The notes beneath the pieces are model-generated. The model made no database searches. It worked only from the letters and a program-made list of their open reading frames with translations, and was not told where the DNA came from. A program made the position numbers and the translations under genes. This document shows, piece by piece, positions 64,000-64,000 of a DNA stretch of 64,000 nt; within the stretch, counting starts at the first letter, position 1, and every line of letters begins with the position of its first letter. This stretch comes from Planctomycetota bacterium (GTDB lineage Bacteria; Planctomycetota; B15-G4; JADJEK01). The DNA is taken from assembly GCA_016709145.1 (NCBI GenBank), contig JADJEK010000001.1:1302001-1366000 (forward strand), given 5' to 3'.

Positions 64000-64000
64000 T

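Overview
The window is high-GC, gene-dense bacterial chromosome. It most probably comes from a member of the Planctomycetota. The grounds are large Hanks-type Ser/Thr kinases with a single membrane span and TPR, PDZ-like or SUMF1-type extracytoplasmic parts, a sigma factor fused to a membrane anchor and carboxypeptidase-regulatory-like repeats, a CHAT/TPR protein, and several large secreted proteins of unknown function. This assignment is inference from gene content; there is no rRNA or other marker in the window.

Layout. 1-5032: the end of one TPR-type kinase, a complete paralogue (1617-4667), and a DUF454 membrane protein. 5072-7735: valyl-tRNA synthetase. 7798-12066: accessory-looking block with an HNH endonuclease, a secreted alpha/beta hydrolase, a gene remnant, and an AAA ATPase/DUF4276 pair that resembles phage-defence modules. 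12197-20539: lipoprotein, SUMF1 protein, RluD-type pseudouridine synthase, methylmalonyl-CoA mutase large subunit, sodium:solute symporter, YgfZ. 20674-28426: YihY/BrkB membrane protein and two POT-family peptide transporters flanking a secreted protein, then an RDD protein. 28557-32413: secreted and lipid-anchored proteins, YceH, and an MBL-rhodanese fusion. 32622-37034: DNA translocase FtsK, followed 6 bases later by a second membrane protein that keeps an FtsK-gamma-like DNA-binding domain but has no motor; this is the most unusual gene here. 37366-41283: surface-glycan genes (two glycosyltransferases and a flippase). 41387-44835: CHAT protease-like protein and a small hypothetical. 45003-48727: minus-strand secreted proteins including a matrixin-like metalloprotease. 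48861-52555: kinase-PDZ-SUMF1 protein overlapping an ECF-like sigma factor. 52541-58472: iodotyrosine-deiodinase-like nitroreductase, secreted beta-helix protein, small hypothetical, membrane sigma factor. 58618-61622: GH29 alpha-L-fucosidase and a secreted protein. 61722-64000: a leucine-rich lipoprotein, then an AT-richer right edge with a membrane protein and a cysteine-containing protein cut by the window end.

Between genes lie many GC-rich hairpins, mostly at convergent gene ends. A dispersed family of short REP-like palindromes built around GGGGACAG / CTGTCCCC occurs at six loci. It includes one perfect 60-bp palindrome and two copies that supply the stop codon of the adjacent gene. No rRNA, complete tRNA, CRISPR array or transposase gene was seen. 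Signal-transduction genes (three kinases, two sigma factors) often overlap by 4 bases with their neighbours, which suggests translational coupling.
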